A stretch of DNA of 34,624 nucleotides from contig NZ_JAKZMM010000043.1 in assembly GCF_022809355.1 (NCBI RefSeq), positions 1-34,624 of the forward strand, written 5' to 3'. This document shows positions 1 to 6,910 of the stretch, in pieces (the first letter of the stretch is position 1; the number at the start of each line of letters is the position of its first letter). The DNA is from Parabacteroides faecalis. GTDB taxonomy: Bacteria; Bacteroidota; Bacteroidia; Bacteroidales; Tannerellaceae. Below the pieces are notes generated by a model. The model was not told the origin of the DNA. It saw only the letters and a list, made by a program, of their open reading frames with translations, and made no database searches. A program made the position numbers and the translations under genes.

Positions 1-188
1 TAAAGCACGTAAACACCAGCAGTAAAGAGTATCGTACGAAGTGGAACTGAATGCAGACTTCGATAAACAGTTAAGACACCACCTCTTAGTGTAAATCTTG
101 CTTGCGTCTGTAGTACGAGTTACAAGGCTGAAACAGTAGTATCTAAAAATCGTACGAGCTGGAAATGCGTGCATCAAAAACATGAATT
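1..188. other. Leader region without a gene
   Basis: No convincing coding region is visible before the first gene. The 9-mer ATCGTACGA, containing the palindrome TCGTACGA, occurs at 31-39 and 149-157 and is followed both times by a similar GTGGAA/CTGGAA stretch; a related GTACGAG lies near 113. The sites could be protein-binding sites or part of a structured leader. No clear TTTG/TAnnTTTG promoter pair was found here. Confidence 0.35.
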
Positions 189-485
189 ATGACAAAGAAA
201 GATATTAAAAAAGCAGCAGTAGATAGCTGTGTTTTTGAGAATAGCATTTTTAATCCTGAATTAACCCCGTATTATGAACAAGGATTCAAAGACGGTGCCA
301 ACTGGCGTATTAATAGCATTTGGCATAGTGCAAGAAAGGATGTCCCTGAAGCATATTTCCAAGTACTTGTTGAAGATGATTTGGAAGATTTCGAGGTTTG
401 CATGCTGGCACAAGAAGAAGAATGTCCACAAAACTGGGTTCGCTGGGCGTATGTTAAGGACTTAATACCAAGTAAGGAGGAATGA
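189..485 (+). CDS. Small acidic phage protein, paralogue A
   Basis: A 98-residue acidic soluble protein without signal peptide or membrane segment. It belongs to a loose phage family seen in Bacteroides genomes: a central F-x-D-G-x-x-W followed by a W-H-x-A-R motif near residues 36-48, and a C-terminal W-A-Y-x-x-D-L-I-P. The next two genes (488-871 and 874-1227) keep the same layout, so the three look like tandem diverged copies. Its stop codon sits 3 nt before the start chosen for the next gene. The function is unknown; the shape recalls DUF551-like small phage proteins, but that is a weak similarity read by eye. Confidence 0.75.
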   Translation: MTKKDIKKAAVDSCVFENSIFNPELTPYYEQGFKDGANWRINSIWHSARKDVPEAYFQVLVEDDLEDFEVCMLAQEEECPQNWVRWAYVKDLIPSKEE

Positions 486-487
486 AT

Positions 488-871
488 ATGAAAACAGAAA
501 TCGAAAAGGTAGCAAAAGAGAAATATCCAGACAACATGAAATATGGAGTAGAATATCAAATGGATGAACTTCGTCCTGAAGACCTTAGAGAAGCTTTCAA
601 GGATGGTGTGGAATGGTTTAGAAAGTCTTTGTTCCATAAGGCAAAAGATGAAGTTCCGCAACCAATCGGCGGTTATGCGAATGATATCTGTCCGCAAATA
701 CCTTGTCTAGTCAAAGGACATCTATCAACCGGATATGGTTATGGTGTCAGGTATTGGAACGTGAAATGTCAAGTATGGGATGATGAAGAATGCGACGATT
801 ACGAATGTGGCAAGGACGCCGTAGAAGAATGGGCTTATCTGGATGATATTATTGGAAATATGGAGGACTGA
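488..871 (+). CDS. Small acidic phage protein, paralogue B
   Basis: A 127-residue acidic protein related in layout to its neighbours: F-K-D-G-V-E-W near residue 38, then a F-H-K-A-K-D-E-V-P segment, and a C-terminal W-A-Y-L-D-D-I-I. The start at 488 is preferred over the in-frame ATG at 482 because AAGGAGG at 474-480 ends 7 nt upstream of 488 but only 1 nt upstream of 482. This is one of the few good Shine-Dalgarno sequences in the window. Relative to paralogue A it carries an insertion between the two conserved ends containing a Gly/Tyr-rich stretch and several cysteines. Function unknown. Confidence 0.75.
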   Translation: MKTEIEKVAKEKYPDNMKYGVEYQMDELRPEDLREAFKDGVEWFRKSLFHKAKDEVPQPIGGYANDICPQIPCLVKGHLSTGYGYGVRYWNVKCQVWDDEECDDYECGKDAVEEWAYLDDIIGNMED

Positions 872-873
872 CT

Positions 874-1227
874 ATGAGCAAGAAAGAAGAATTAGCAAAG
901 AAATACGCAGAAAATTGTTATCAGTATGACGAAGATATGAGATTCCAATGCGAATATCACTTTGAATCAGGATGGGATGAAGCATTGAAAGAAATCATTG
1001 TCGATGCAAGAAAAGAACTTCCTGAATACGATGAAGATGTATGGGTTATAAATGAATATGGTGATAAATTCTTTTGCCATAGAAGTAATGATCCAAACGT
1101 AGTAGTTGATAAAGATGGTTGGTGCAATTATTCAGGTTGTGATATTGTTGCTTGGATAAGAAATCCAACATTTGAAGAGATAATATCTATGAATAAGGAT
1201 GTTTTGAAACGGTTAAAAGATAAGTAA
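874..1227 (+). CDS. Small acidic phage protein, paralogue C
   Basis: A 117-residue acidic soluble protein starting 3 nt after the previous stop. It shares the family plan with the two upstream genes: F-E-S-G-W-D-E-A near residue 30, D-A-R-K-E-L-P after it, and a W-I-R-N-P-T-F-E-E-I end. It is the most diverged of the three. Continuous spacing with 189-871 and with the MazG-like gene downstream suggests one transcript. No catalytic motif is visible and the function is unknown. Confidence 0.72.
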   Translation: MSKKEELAKKYAENCYQYDEDMRFQCEYHFESGWDEALKEIIVDARKELPEYDEDVWVINEYGDKFFCHRSNDPNVVVDKDGWCNYSGCDIVAWIRNPTFEEIISMNKDVLKRLKDK

Positions 1228-1229
1228 CT

Positions 1230-1823
1230 ATGAGTAGTGTTAATTTGAATGAGTTGCGAGATAAAACCTTCCAGTGCTCAGTAGTCCACGGCTGGCACGA
1301 AAAGAACCTAAGTGACGAACATTTCCTTTGCCTGGTAATATCTGAACTAATGGAAGCCGTAGAAGCAGATCGGAAAGGAAAACGTGCGCAAGTTGAAAAG
1401 TTCAAAGAATGTCAGGGTGATAGCATTCCATTAACCGAAGAAACCAGGCAGAGAAGATTCAAGGAAGACTTTGAAGCATATATCAAGGGAAGTGTAGAAG
1501 AAGAGCTGGCCGACGCCTGCATCCGACTTCTGGATCTGTCCGGATTGAGGAATGTGGATTTGGGTGAAGTCGATGTTGATGAATTGAAATGTTCTGAAGG
1601 ATTCTTCGATTGGACTTTTACGGAATCCATATTTTTCTTGGTATGCAACTTAACAAATACTGATTTCATTGAAACGCATTCTTTCGATAGCTATCTACGA
1701 GTAGCTTTAATGGAAATCATAGGGTTTTGCGTAAAGAAAGACATCGACATCTTCTGGTACATTGATCAGAAAATGAAATACAATGAACTCCTGCCATATA
1801 AGCACGAAGGCAAAAGCTACTGA
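1230..1823 (+). CDS. MazG-like nucleotide pyrophosphohydrolase family protein
   Basis: A 197-residue, mostly helical protein with the acidic pairs of the all-alpha NTP pyrophosphohydrolase (MazG-like) superfamily. S-E-L-M-E-A-V-E near residues 38-45 supplies the first E-x-x-E metal-binding pair, and E-E-E-L-A-D-A at about 90-96 supplies the second E-E-x-x-D set. Family members hydrolyse (d)NTPs to monophosphates and pyrophosphate; phage versions are proposed to reshape nucleotide pools or remove alarmones. The long C-terminal part (about residues 105-197) is not recognised. Here it sits among unknown early genes, so the substrate is open. Confidence 0.7.
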   Translation: MSSVNLNELRDKTFQCSVVHGWHEKNLSDEHFLCLVISELMEAVEADRKGKRAQVEKFKECQGDSIPLTEETRQRRFKEDFEAYIKGSVEEELADACIRLLDLSGLRNVDLGEVDVDELKCSEGFFDWTFTESIFFLVCNLTNTDFIETHSFDSYLRVALMEIIGFCVKKDIDIFWYIDQKMKYNELLPYKHEGKSY

Positions 1824-1825
1824 CC

Positions 1826-2182
1826 ATGAAACACGTATTCTACACTTTAATCATTATGCAATCCCTGTACGAGCTTGTGAAGCTGTTTAGATGTAAATCC
1901 TTGTATCAGCATGTAAAAGTCTTTCAGAGGCTGGATAAGACATCAAAAAGATTGTATCTGATGGCGCATCCGTGGCTTCATGTTGCATTTTTCATGGATG
2001 TCGTCGGGCTTTTTCTTTTGGGTATAGGATTGTTTTCAAGTCAGTGGGTATGTTTCCTCGTCGTCTTGGCCATGAGTTTCAGTCAGATCCAAAAGCATGG
2101 AGCATGGGCGGTATTTCTGGACAGCCTGATTACAGTCATTATCTACGTTTTTGCCATCCTGAACTCATATCACTTGATATAA
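1826..2182 (+). CDS. Small integral membrane protein
   Basis: A 118-residue protein with at least three hydrophobic segments: about 52-72 (ending in a Gly/Leu-rich run), 74-90 and 97-115. The N-terminal 20 residues are also hydrophobic and may form a fourth. A basic stretch (about 22-46) lies between them. It starts 3 nt after the MazG-like gene and is the last gene before a promoter and large palindrome, so it probably ends the first operon. Small phage membrane proteins can act in superinfection exclusion or lysis, but nothing in the sequence decides this. Confidence 0.65.
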   Translation: MKHVFYTLIIMQSLYELVKLFRCKSLYQHVKVFQRLDKTSKRLYLMAHPWLHVAFFMDVVGLFLLGIGLFSSQWVCFLVVLAMSFSQIQKHGAWAVFLDSLITVIIYVFAILNSYHLI

Positions 2183-2241
2183 TGAAAAAAAGTAGCCATC
2201 CAACACGATTAAAATAATCAAGTTAAACTAAGTTTAATATG

Positions 2242-2293
2242 CTGATTATTAGATGGTTATATTTGTATAACAAACTAATAATCAGTATCTTTA
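2242..2293 (+). promoter_or_regulatory. Promoter embedded in a nested perfect palindrome
   Basis: TTTG (2262-2265) and TATCTTTA (2286-2293) are 20 nt apart, matching the Bacteroidota -33/-7 pattern. The -33 side is the centre of a nested inverted repeat: CTGATTATTAG (2242-2252) pairs perfectly with CTAATAATCAG (2275-2285), and inside it GTTATA (2256-2261) pairs with TATAAC (2266-2271) around TTTG. The symmetric 44-nt element abuts the -7 box, so a bound repressor or activator would control the promoter. It drives the gene at 2328 and probably the following run. Confidence 0.65.
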
Positions 2294-2327
2294 CTATACT
2301 AAAAGAACACTATTAAACAATTGAGCA

Positions 2328-2612
2328 ATGAAAGCAACAGATTTATTCAATATCAGAAAAGAAGAGTTTGAAACTAACGAAACATTTGCAAAAAGAGTAT
2401 ATGAAACAGCTAAAAGATATAGAAGCTCGTTGCATTTTACATCACAAGAAAGCTGGCATGTACTAACAATACTTGCAAAGTATTATAAGGAAAGCGTATC
2501 CGACATTCTTTCCGCTATTCGTGATATAGAATGGAATAACCCATCTAAGAAATATAGAATTCAGTGGGTGAAATGTTTATCTGAACACTATTTGGTAGTT
2601 GATAAAAGATAA
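2328..2612 (+). CDS. Hypothetical small helical protein
   Basis: A 94-residue, basic, mainly helical protein with no recognised domain. It is the first gene after the palindromic promoter at 2242-2293 and begins with TTGAGCAATG, the recurrent start signal of this phage's small genes. The N-terminal half is rich in Glu, Lys and Arg and the C-terminal half contains W-N-N-P-S-K-K-Y. A position as first gene behind a palindromic operator fits a regulator, but no helix-turn-helix could be identified. Confidence 0.7.
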   Translation: MKATDLFNIRKEEFETNETFAKRVYETAKRYRSSLHFTSQESWHVLTILAKYYKESVSDILSAIRDIEWNNPSKKYRIQWVKCLSEHYLVVDKR

Positions 2613-2663
2613 GAAATTAGTTTAACCAGCAGGGCGAAAGCCCTGCACAATCAAAATAGAGCA

Positions 2664-3101
2664 ATGATAAAGAAAGCAGTAGAATACAGTTTGAAGGCTG
2701 AAAAGAAAGAGTTTCCGATTGCTAAGATATATTCTGCAGAAGACGCTGTAAACTTCGCTCGGAAATTTTATCTCGATGACATAAGCATATACGAAAGTTC
2801 GTTTATCCTACTTATGAATCAGGCAAATAATGTAACTGGATATGCTAAGATTTCACAAGGTGGTATATGCACTACGATTGTAGATGTAAGACTGGTTGCC
2901 AAGTACGCAATAGATACACTTGCACCAGCAGTAATTTTTTTACATAATCATCCGTCAGGAAATACAAATCCGTCTAACGAGGATGTTAGGTTGACGGCTA
3001 AAATACGTGATGGTTTGAAAATGCTTGATGTGAAGTTATTAGATAGTATAGTTATTACAGAAGACAGTTATCTATCAATGAGTAATGAAGGACTGATTTA
3101 A
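2664..3101 (+). CDS. radC: RadC-like JAB-domain protein
   Basis: A 145-residue protein matching the JAB/MPN (RadC C-terminal) domain. The metal-binding signature H-N-H-P-S-G (about residues 94-99) is followed by P-S-N-E-D at the usual distance, giving the H-x-H-P-x(n)-S-x-x-D motif of JAMM metalloproteins. It lacks the N-terminal helix-hairpin-helix part of chromosomal RadC, as is common for phage and plasmid versions of about 150 residues. The biochemical role of RadC-JAB proteins is unsettled; association with mobile-element or defence functions is common. It starts with AGAGCAATG. Confidence 0.88.
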   Translation: MIKKAVEYSLKAEKKEFPIAKIYSAEDAVNFARKFYLDDISIYESSFILLMNQANNVTGYAKISQGGICTTIVDVRLVAKYAIDTLAPAVIFLHNHPSGNTNPSNEDVRLTAKIRDGLKMLDVKLLDSIVITEDSYLSMSNEGLI

Positions 3102-3118
3102 TATTAAAATATATAGCA

Positions 3119-3295
3119 ATGAATACAGTGGAAGTTTTAATGAAGCGTGATGGTCTTAGTGAACCTGAAGCTATCGATCTTATCGAAGAAACGAGAGATG
3201 AAATATTATCTGTAGATCCGTTTAAAGCAGATGAAATCATTATTTGCAATCTTGGGTTGGAACCAGACTATTTAATGGACATTCTAATGATTTGA
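3119..3295 (+). CDS. Hypothetical 58-residue acidic protein
   Basis: A complete 58-residue ORF, ATG at 3119 and TGA at 3293-3295, preceded by TATAGCAATG, the start signal shared with neighbours. It is acidic and probably helical, with D-L-I-E-E-T-R-D-E-I in the middle and an L-G-L-E-P-D-Y-L-M segment near the end. It fills the space between radC and the DUF2786 gene, whose start lies 3 nt after this stop. No known family is recognised. Confidence 0.65.
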   Translation: MNTVEVLMKRDGLSEPEAIDLIEETRDEILSVDPFKADEIIICNLGLEPDYLMDILMI

Positions 3296-3297
3296 AT

Positions 3298-4062
3298 ATG
3301 GTTGATAAAGATAAAATACTCGAAAAACTCCGCAAGTTGATGAATCTAAAAGAATCGGCACTTGCACTTGGGAATGAAGGTGAGGCGTGCGCAGCAGCAG
3401 CCGGAATCACACGTCTACTAATAGCCTACAACTTGTCAGAAACTGATATTCCTACACAGGAAAGAATTGACAATCCAATAGTTGCCGAAGAAATACCATT
3501 CAAGTCTGAAATAAATAGTGGCAAATGGTATGAAGGATTAATTGGAGTTGTGTGTGAATATAATATGTGTCGATCTCTTATTATATCGATAAGAAAAGAC
3601 AGTGGACGTATGAGACGTGATAAGTTCCAGATTGTTGGCAGAAAGAAAAATGTTGAAGTTGTCTTGTTTCTAGTTTCACAACTTTCCCATAAATTCTATC
3701 AGATTGGGCTGAAAGAATATCCAGTCTATAAACATGATTGCCTGTTCAAGTACGGTAAAACTCCAAAAAGTCTTACGATGTACCTCCGCTCCTATCTCTG
3801 CGGATGCGTATCTGGCCTGAACGACAAGTTTCGCTCCGAAAAGCAGCAACTACAACAGGAATGCAACATCACTTCGCTTGCCATGAGCACCCGTGCAGAG
3901 ATTGACGATTTTTTGAAGGATGAAAAAATAGGAAGATCCAGAGCAAGATGCGAGAGTGTAGATTGCCTTTCTGCAAATCGTGGATATAATGTAGGTAAGA
4001 ATATAGAGATAAACAAAGGTGTTTATGCCGAAAGTGTAAGTGAAGATAGGAGGTTAATGTAA
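3298..4062 (+). CDS. DUF2786-domain protein
   Basis: A 254-residue protein. The start at 3298 is chosen over an in-frame ATG at 3244 because the 54 nt between them overlap the upstream gene and carry no family similarity. Residues about 5-48 match DUF2786, with the helical pattern K-L-R-K-L-M-N-L-x-E-S, an E-A-x-A-A-A-x-x-I-x-R-L core and a closing Y-N-L-S. The middle (about 75-170) resembles the rest of phage DUF2786 proteins; the tail is basic. The family function is unknown, although metal-dependent proteolytic or nucleic-acid roles have been speculated. The stop overlaps the next start by 1 nt (TAATG). Confidence 0.75.
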   Translation: MVDKDKILEKLRKLMNLKESALALGNEGEACAAAAGITRLLIAYNLSETDIPTQERIDNPIVAEEIPFKSEINSGKWYEGLIGVVCEYNMCRSLIISIRKDSGRMRRDKFQIVGRKKNVEVVLFLVSQLSHKFYQIGLKEYPVYKHDCLFKYGKTPKSLTMYLRSYLCGCVSGLNDKFRSEKQQLQQECNITSLAMSTRAEIDDFLKDEKIGRSRARCESVDCLSANRGYNVGKNIEINKGVYAESVSEDRRLM

Positions 4063-4358
4063 TGAAAACAAAAGTTTGTAAAGACGGATTTGTGTGGCTG
4101 GTTATCAGCAAGGAAGCAGCTTACCAGCTGTTTTCATCAGATATTGAAGTATTCAGACTATATGATGATGATAGCGAAGGGGCGTGTGATGATGCCAATG
4201 ACATAAGGTTTCATAATGGAGAGTTCGGTATTGAAGTGGGGTTTATAAAAGACCTTCTTCCAAGATGCCCTGTGTGCGAGAATGCTTTGATACCAAGCAG
4301 GTACGAAGGTTCTGATTGGGAATGTTTGGAGTGTAATAATGATTTTTTTAGCAAGTGA
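4062..4358 (+). CDS. Small protein with C-terminal zinc ribbon
   Basis: A 98-residue protein coupled to the DUF2786 gene through a TAATG overlap. Four cysteines form two CxxC knuckles, C69-x2-C72 and C88-x2-C91, fitting a C-terminal zinc ribbon. Residues 1-60 are acidic, with a D-D-D-S-E-G-A-C-D-D-A-N-D run near 35-47. Zinc ribbons of this size often mediate nucleic-acid or protein contacts; no partner can be named. Confidence 0.7.
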   Translation: MKTKVCKDGFVWLVISKEAAYQLFSSDIEVFRLYDDDSEGACDDANDIRFHNGEFGIEVGFIKDLLPRCPVCENALIPSRYEGSDWECLECNNDFFSK

Positions 4359-4361
4359 GAT

Positions 4362-4703
4362 ATGAAGGCAAGAGACAGATATACTGATGAAATAGTAGAA
4401 ATAATTTCTTTTTGTGGAACCACTCAAAGAAACGAAGATTTAGACAGAGTTTCTTACATAGATAGTGAAGGTCAAGAACACCCAAACGAGAAATTAAATT
4501 ATTATTGGGATTTTGAACCTATTGATAGTAATAGAAATGAGATTGATTGGGAGCAGCGGAGATTTGAAATAGCTAAAGATATATATTCCCGTAATTACGG
4601 GAATGGCGAAGTAACAGCTAAGGCATGTGCAAAAATCGCAGTTGAGCGTGCAAATATCCTTATCGTAGAATTAAAGAAAGGAGGTAACAATGCAAACGAT
4701 TAA
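4362..4703 (+). CDS. Hypothetical protein, Bacteroides phage type
   Basis: A 113-residue protein beginning M-K-A-R-D-R-Y-T. The first half looks beta-rich, with R-V-S-Y-I-D-S-E-G-Q-E-H and an N-Y-Y-W-D-F-E-P pattern that I associate with small Bacteroides phage proteins of unknown role. The second half is helical, with A-K-D-I-Y-S-R-N-Y and A-K-A-C-A-K-I-A. Its last 14 nt overlap the YopX-like gene, whose GGAGGT ribosome-binding site lies inside this gene. Confidence 0.7.
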   Translation: MKARDRYTDEIVEIISFCGTTQRNEDLDRVSYIDSEGQEHPNEKLNYYWDFEPIDSNRNEIDWEQRRFEIAKDIYSRNYGNGEVTAKACAKIAVERANILIVELKKGGNNAND

Positions 4704-5121
4704 ATTCAGAGGGAAGAGCCTCAATACAGGTAATTGGGTCTATGGCGATTTACGACAATGTGGCAAAAGAAAGTTTGTTGAATACGAAGTTAATCCTGAT
4801 ACCGTTGGACAGTTTGTCGGTCTATACGATACGAATGGTAAAGAGGTGTATGAGCATGATTATATCTCCATCAATTACAAATATGAATGTATTACAAATG
4901 GATTCGCTGTCCCCGATCAGGATTGCATCTGTGAGGGAGAAGTGGTTTACATGGATGGATTCGCTTGCTTTGGCTTACGCCTGTGCAAAGCTGAATATCC
5001 AATAAACCAAGAATTGGAAGAGTGCCCGTATCTTACTATCCCTCTGCTCCAGTTTGATTTGGAGTGCGATAGTATTGAGGTACTTGGAAATGTATTTGAT
5101 AATCCTGAATTGTTAAAATGA
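4690..5121 (+). CDS. YopX family protein
   Basis: A 143-residue protein that fits the YopX family well. It opens with K-F-R-G-K and W-V-Y-G-D, has the core pattern T-V-G-Q-F-V-G-L-Y-D-x-N-G-K-E-V-Y-E-x-D-Y-I (residues about 38-60), and ends with I-E-V-L-G-N-V-F-D-N-P-E-L-L. YopX proteins are widespread in phages of Bacillota and Bacteroidota and their function is unknown. One of the few good Shine-Dalgarno sequences here, GGAGGT, lies at 4681-4686, suggesting translation coupled to the upstream gene, which it overlaps by 14 nt. Confidence 0.9.
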   Translation: MQTIKFRGKSLNTGNWVYGDLRQCGKRKFVEYEVNPDTVGQFVGLYDTNGKEVYEHDYISINYKYECITNGFAVPDQDCICEGEVVYMDGFACFGLRLCKAEYPINQELEECPYLTIPLLQFDLECDSIEVLGNVFDNPELLK

Positions 5122-5128
5122 ATAGAAT

Positions 5129-5584
5129 ATGGAAAAGAAAGAAATAACTAAAACTATTTATATCGCAAATGATGGAAAAGAGTTCTTGACAAAAGAAGAT
5201 TGCGAAAAGCACGAGAAGTTTGTTACAGAAATACTTTCACGTATTAAGTATTTCTGTGTCAGATGCCATCCGGACTTGACAGAAACGGGATATTTTCAGC
5301 ATAAAATATACGTTGCTGTATTCTCTAAGCATTACCTATACAAGGAAATTGCTTTTGAATGGGCACTGCGTAAGTTCAATGGCTATTTAGGAGAAAGCGT
5401 ACAGGGATATGGATTCCAACCACAATTTAGTGTAAGTGAAGTATCTAAAGAAGAATACGAAAACTGCCCACCGACTGAGTGGGGAGGTTCAAAATTGAAA
5501 AGCGAAAAAAAATTCCTTAGCCATAAATCGGTAGATGGATTTCCTGAAAATATTGACTACATAAAAGAATGGGGGTTCAAGTGA
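5129..5584 (+). CDS. Hypothetical protein with N-terminal I-Y-x-A-x-D-G-K-E-F motif
   Basis: A 151-residue protein starting with a short beta segment (I-Y-I-A-N-D-G-K-E-F-L-T, residues 10-21) followed by E-D-C-x-K-H-E, a pattern common to small Bacteroides phage proteins. One CxxC (C43, C46) is present without a second pair. The C-terminal third is Lys/Ser-rich. It lies between the YopX and DpnD/PcfM-like genes with minimal spacing. No function is assigned. Confidence 0.68.
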   Translation: MEKKEITKTIYIANDGKEFLTKEDCEKHEKFVTEILSRIKYFCVRCHPDLTETGYFQHKIYVAVFSKHYLYKEIAFEWALRKFNGYLGESVQGYGFQPQFSVSEVSKEEYENCPPTEWGGSKLKSEKKFLSHKSVDGFPENIDYIKEWGFK

Positions 5585-5585
5585 T

Positions 5586-5759
5586 ATGAAGTACAGAATC
5601 AAAGTTATAGAAACCCTCTCCAAAGTAGTAGAGGTAGAAGCGGAAGATAAAGATGCTGCTTTCGAAAAAGTGGAAGATATGGTCAATTGTGAAGACATAG
5701 TTCTCACAGCTGATGATTTTGAAGGTCGTGAATTTTATCCAGCAGAAGATTATGAATAA
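5586..5759 (+). CDS. DpnD/PcfM-like small protein
   Basis: A 57-residue ORF starting 1 nt after the previous stop. It fits the DpnD/PcfM family: K-Y-R-I-K-V-I-E-T-L-S, then V-V-E-V-E-A-E-D-K-D-A-A, and near the C terminus E-D-I-V-L-T-A-D-D-F followed by V/R-E-F. Family members are found beside the DpnII restriction system and on conjugative plasmids; their biochemical role is not known. The last 8 nt overlap the next gene. It is below the usual ORF-length cut-off but family match and spacing make it convincing. Confidence 0.8.
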   Translation: MKYRIKVIETLSKVVEVEAEDKDAAFEKVEDMVNCEDIVLTADDFEGREFYPAEDYE

Positions 5760-6132
5760 ACAAAAAGCAATAGAATGGATTGGAACTCACCATGTCGGTA
5801 CATCCTCCCGTACTATGTGGTGTGCGCTAATGGATATTAAGCCAGATGATATCTATTTAGGGAACTTTGATGTTCCACATGATGCAGATGATTTTTCAAG
5901 ATGTTTTGATCTCGTAGAGTTTGTAGAAGTAACCAATGGAGAATTGCTCAAAATTCCAAAAGTGTTCCCTTATTGGAAACCAATCATAGAAATATGGAGT
6001 AAACTTGTAAATGCCTATATTACTCATAGTGGACGTGTCTATGAACTTTTGAATGACAAGCACGATGAAGTAATGAACCTCAAAGGATTTGAGAAAATAA
6101 GTGATGGATATTGGGTAAAACGAAAAAGATAA
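5752..6132 (+). CDS. Hypothetical protein
   Basis: A 126-residue protein. The ATG at 5752 is preferred over the one at 5713, which would overlap the DpnD/PcfM-like gene by 47 nt; from 5752 the overlap is only 8 nt. The sequence has N-K-Q-K-A-I-E-W-I-G-T-H-H-V-G-x-S-S at its N terminus, a typical opening of Bacteroides phage hypotheticals, and ends with G-Y-W-V-K-R-K-R. The same G-Y-W-V ending occurs in the gene at 6911-7345, where it lies internally. Function unknown. Confidence 0.68.
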   Translation: MNKQKAIEWIGTHHVGTSSRTMWCALMDIKPDDIYLGNFDVPHDADDFSRCFDLVEFVEVTNGELLKIPKVFPYWKPIIEIWSKLVNAYITHSGRVYELLNDKHDEVMNLKGFEKISDGYWVKRKR

Positions 6133-6136
6133 TGCT

Positions 6137-6409
6137 ATGGCAAAAGTTTACGAAAACAAGAAAGGCTTCAAGGTCATACAAGCCACTCGTGGTGAAATGA
6201 TGTGTGCCCTCAGCGAATATGGTTGTGCTGGGATCTGTGACAGTTGCGGTTCTTGCACCAGTCATGATGGTTTCTACATTGCTGTTCTTAATTGCTGGTA
6301 CTGCTCCGATTGCTTCCATGAGTGGTATGCCATAGCCAAACGCTATCCTGAAGATGAAGAGATAGAAAATAAGAACTTTGAGTTGTACAAGCAAGTCCTT
6401 GGGATTTAA
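6137..6409 (+). CDS. Cysteine-rich zinc-ribbon-like protein
   Basis: A 90-residue protein with two clusters of regularly spaced cysteines, C34-x2-C37-x2-C40 and C53-x2-C56-x2-C59, separated by a beta segment containing G-F-Y-I-A-V-L. This is the geometry of a zinc-binding module; an extra C23 and C30 lie upstream. It is the last gene before the promoter at 6444-6474, so it probably ends the transcript that started near 2286. The role is unknown; a nucleic-acid or protein-binding adaptor is plausible. Confidence 0.72.
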   Translation: MAKVYENKKGFKVIQATRGEMMCALSEYGCAGICDSCGSCTSHDGFYIAVLNCWYCSDCFHEWYAIAKRYPEDEEIENKNFELYKQVLGI

Positions 6410-6443
6410 TTGTTTATTACCCTGAAAATAAAGAATGCAACTC

Positions 6444-6480
6444 TTTGATATTCAATATATTATATGTATATTTACATATA
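6444..6480 (+). promoter_or_regulatory. Promoter with palindromic -7 region
   Basis: TTTG (6444-6447) and TATATTTA (6467-6474) are separated by 19 nt, as in Bacteroidota promoters. The -7 box sits inside a perfect palindrome, TATATGTA (6461-6468) against TACATATA (6473-6480), so it may be under operator control. It precedes the gene at 6508 in an otherwise empty 98-nt gap. Confidence 0.5.
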
Positions 6481-6507
6481 CAAAGTTACACACTTGAATA
6501 TCAGAAT

Positions 6508-6753
6508 ATGAGAACGAAAACAGAGAAAGCAGTAAAGTTATTCAAATCCGGATGTCTTAAAGAAGCACTTGCTATATTTCGGACATTCCGGATTGGCTTT
6601 TCTAAAGAAGAACGAAGAACCTTGCAAATCGCAAGTGAAAGCCTTACAGGAAACAGCGGTTTCTACCATCAACTTGGGATTGATACCGATTACATGATAA
6701 TGAAGTCAAAAGAAATAATCACAGAAAAGTATTTGAGCAATGAAAAAGTTTAA
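6508..6753 (+). CDS. Hypothetical basic helical protein
   Basis: An 81-residue basic helical protein. The start at 6508 is chosen over the ATG at 6445 because the intervening codons run through the promoter palindrome and encode an unlikely Tyr/Ile-rich leader. The N terminus (K-T-E-K-A-V-K-L-F-K-S-G) and the middle (A-L-A-I-F-R-T-F-R-I-G-F) recall small helical proteins frequent in Bacteroides phages. The end overlaps the next gene by 14 nt. Function unknown. Confidence 0.65.
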   Translation: MRTKTEKAVKLFKSGCLKEALAIFRTFRIGFSKEERRTLQIASESLTGNSGFYHQLGIDTDYMIMKSKEIITEKYLSNEKV

Positions 6754-6898
6754 TGCAAAAATAGGGCGTGAGGTCACTTACAAATTTTATCCTCAAAAGC
6801 GGTTTGTAATTGAGAAGATCAATCAAGATGGAACTCTTGATTTAGCTATTGGAGTATGGAAAGTGTTACATGTGAAGATTGATAGTGTTTGTATATAA
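6740..6898 (+). CDS. Hypothetical 52-residue protein
   Basis: A short complete ORF, ATG at 6740, TAA at 6896-6898. It overlaps the previous gene by 14 nt and begins with TTGAGCAATG, the recurrent start signal. The protein is basic and beta-rich (I-G-R-E-V-T-Y-K-F-Y and V-I-E-K-I-N-Q-D-G-T-L-D-L), perhaps a small SH3-like barrel, though this is only a composition argument. No family is recognised. Confidence 0.6.
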   Translation: MKKFNAKIGREVTYKFYPQKRFVIEKINQDGTLDLAIGVWKVLHVKIDSVCI

Positions 6899-6910
6899 AA
6901 ATATAGAGCA

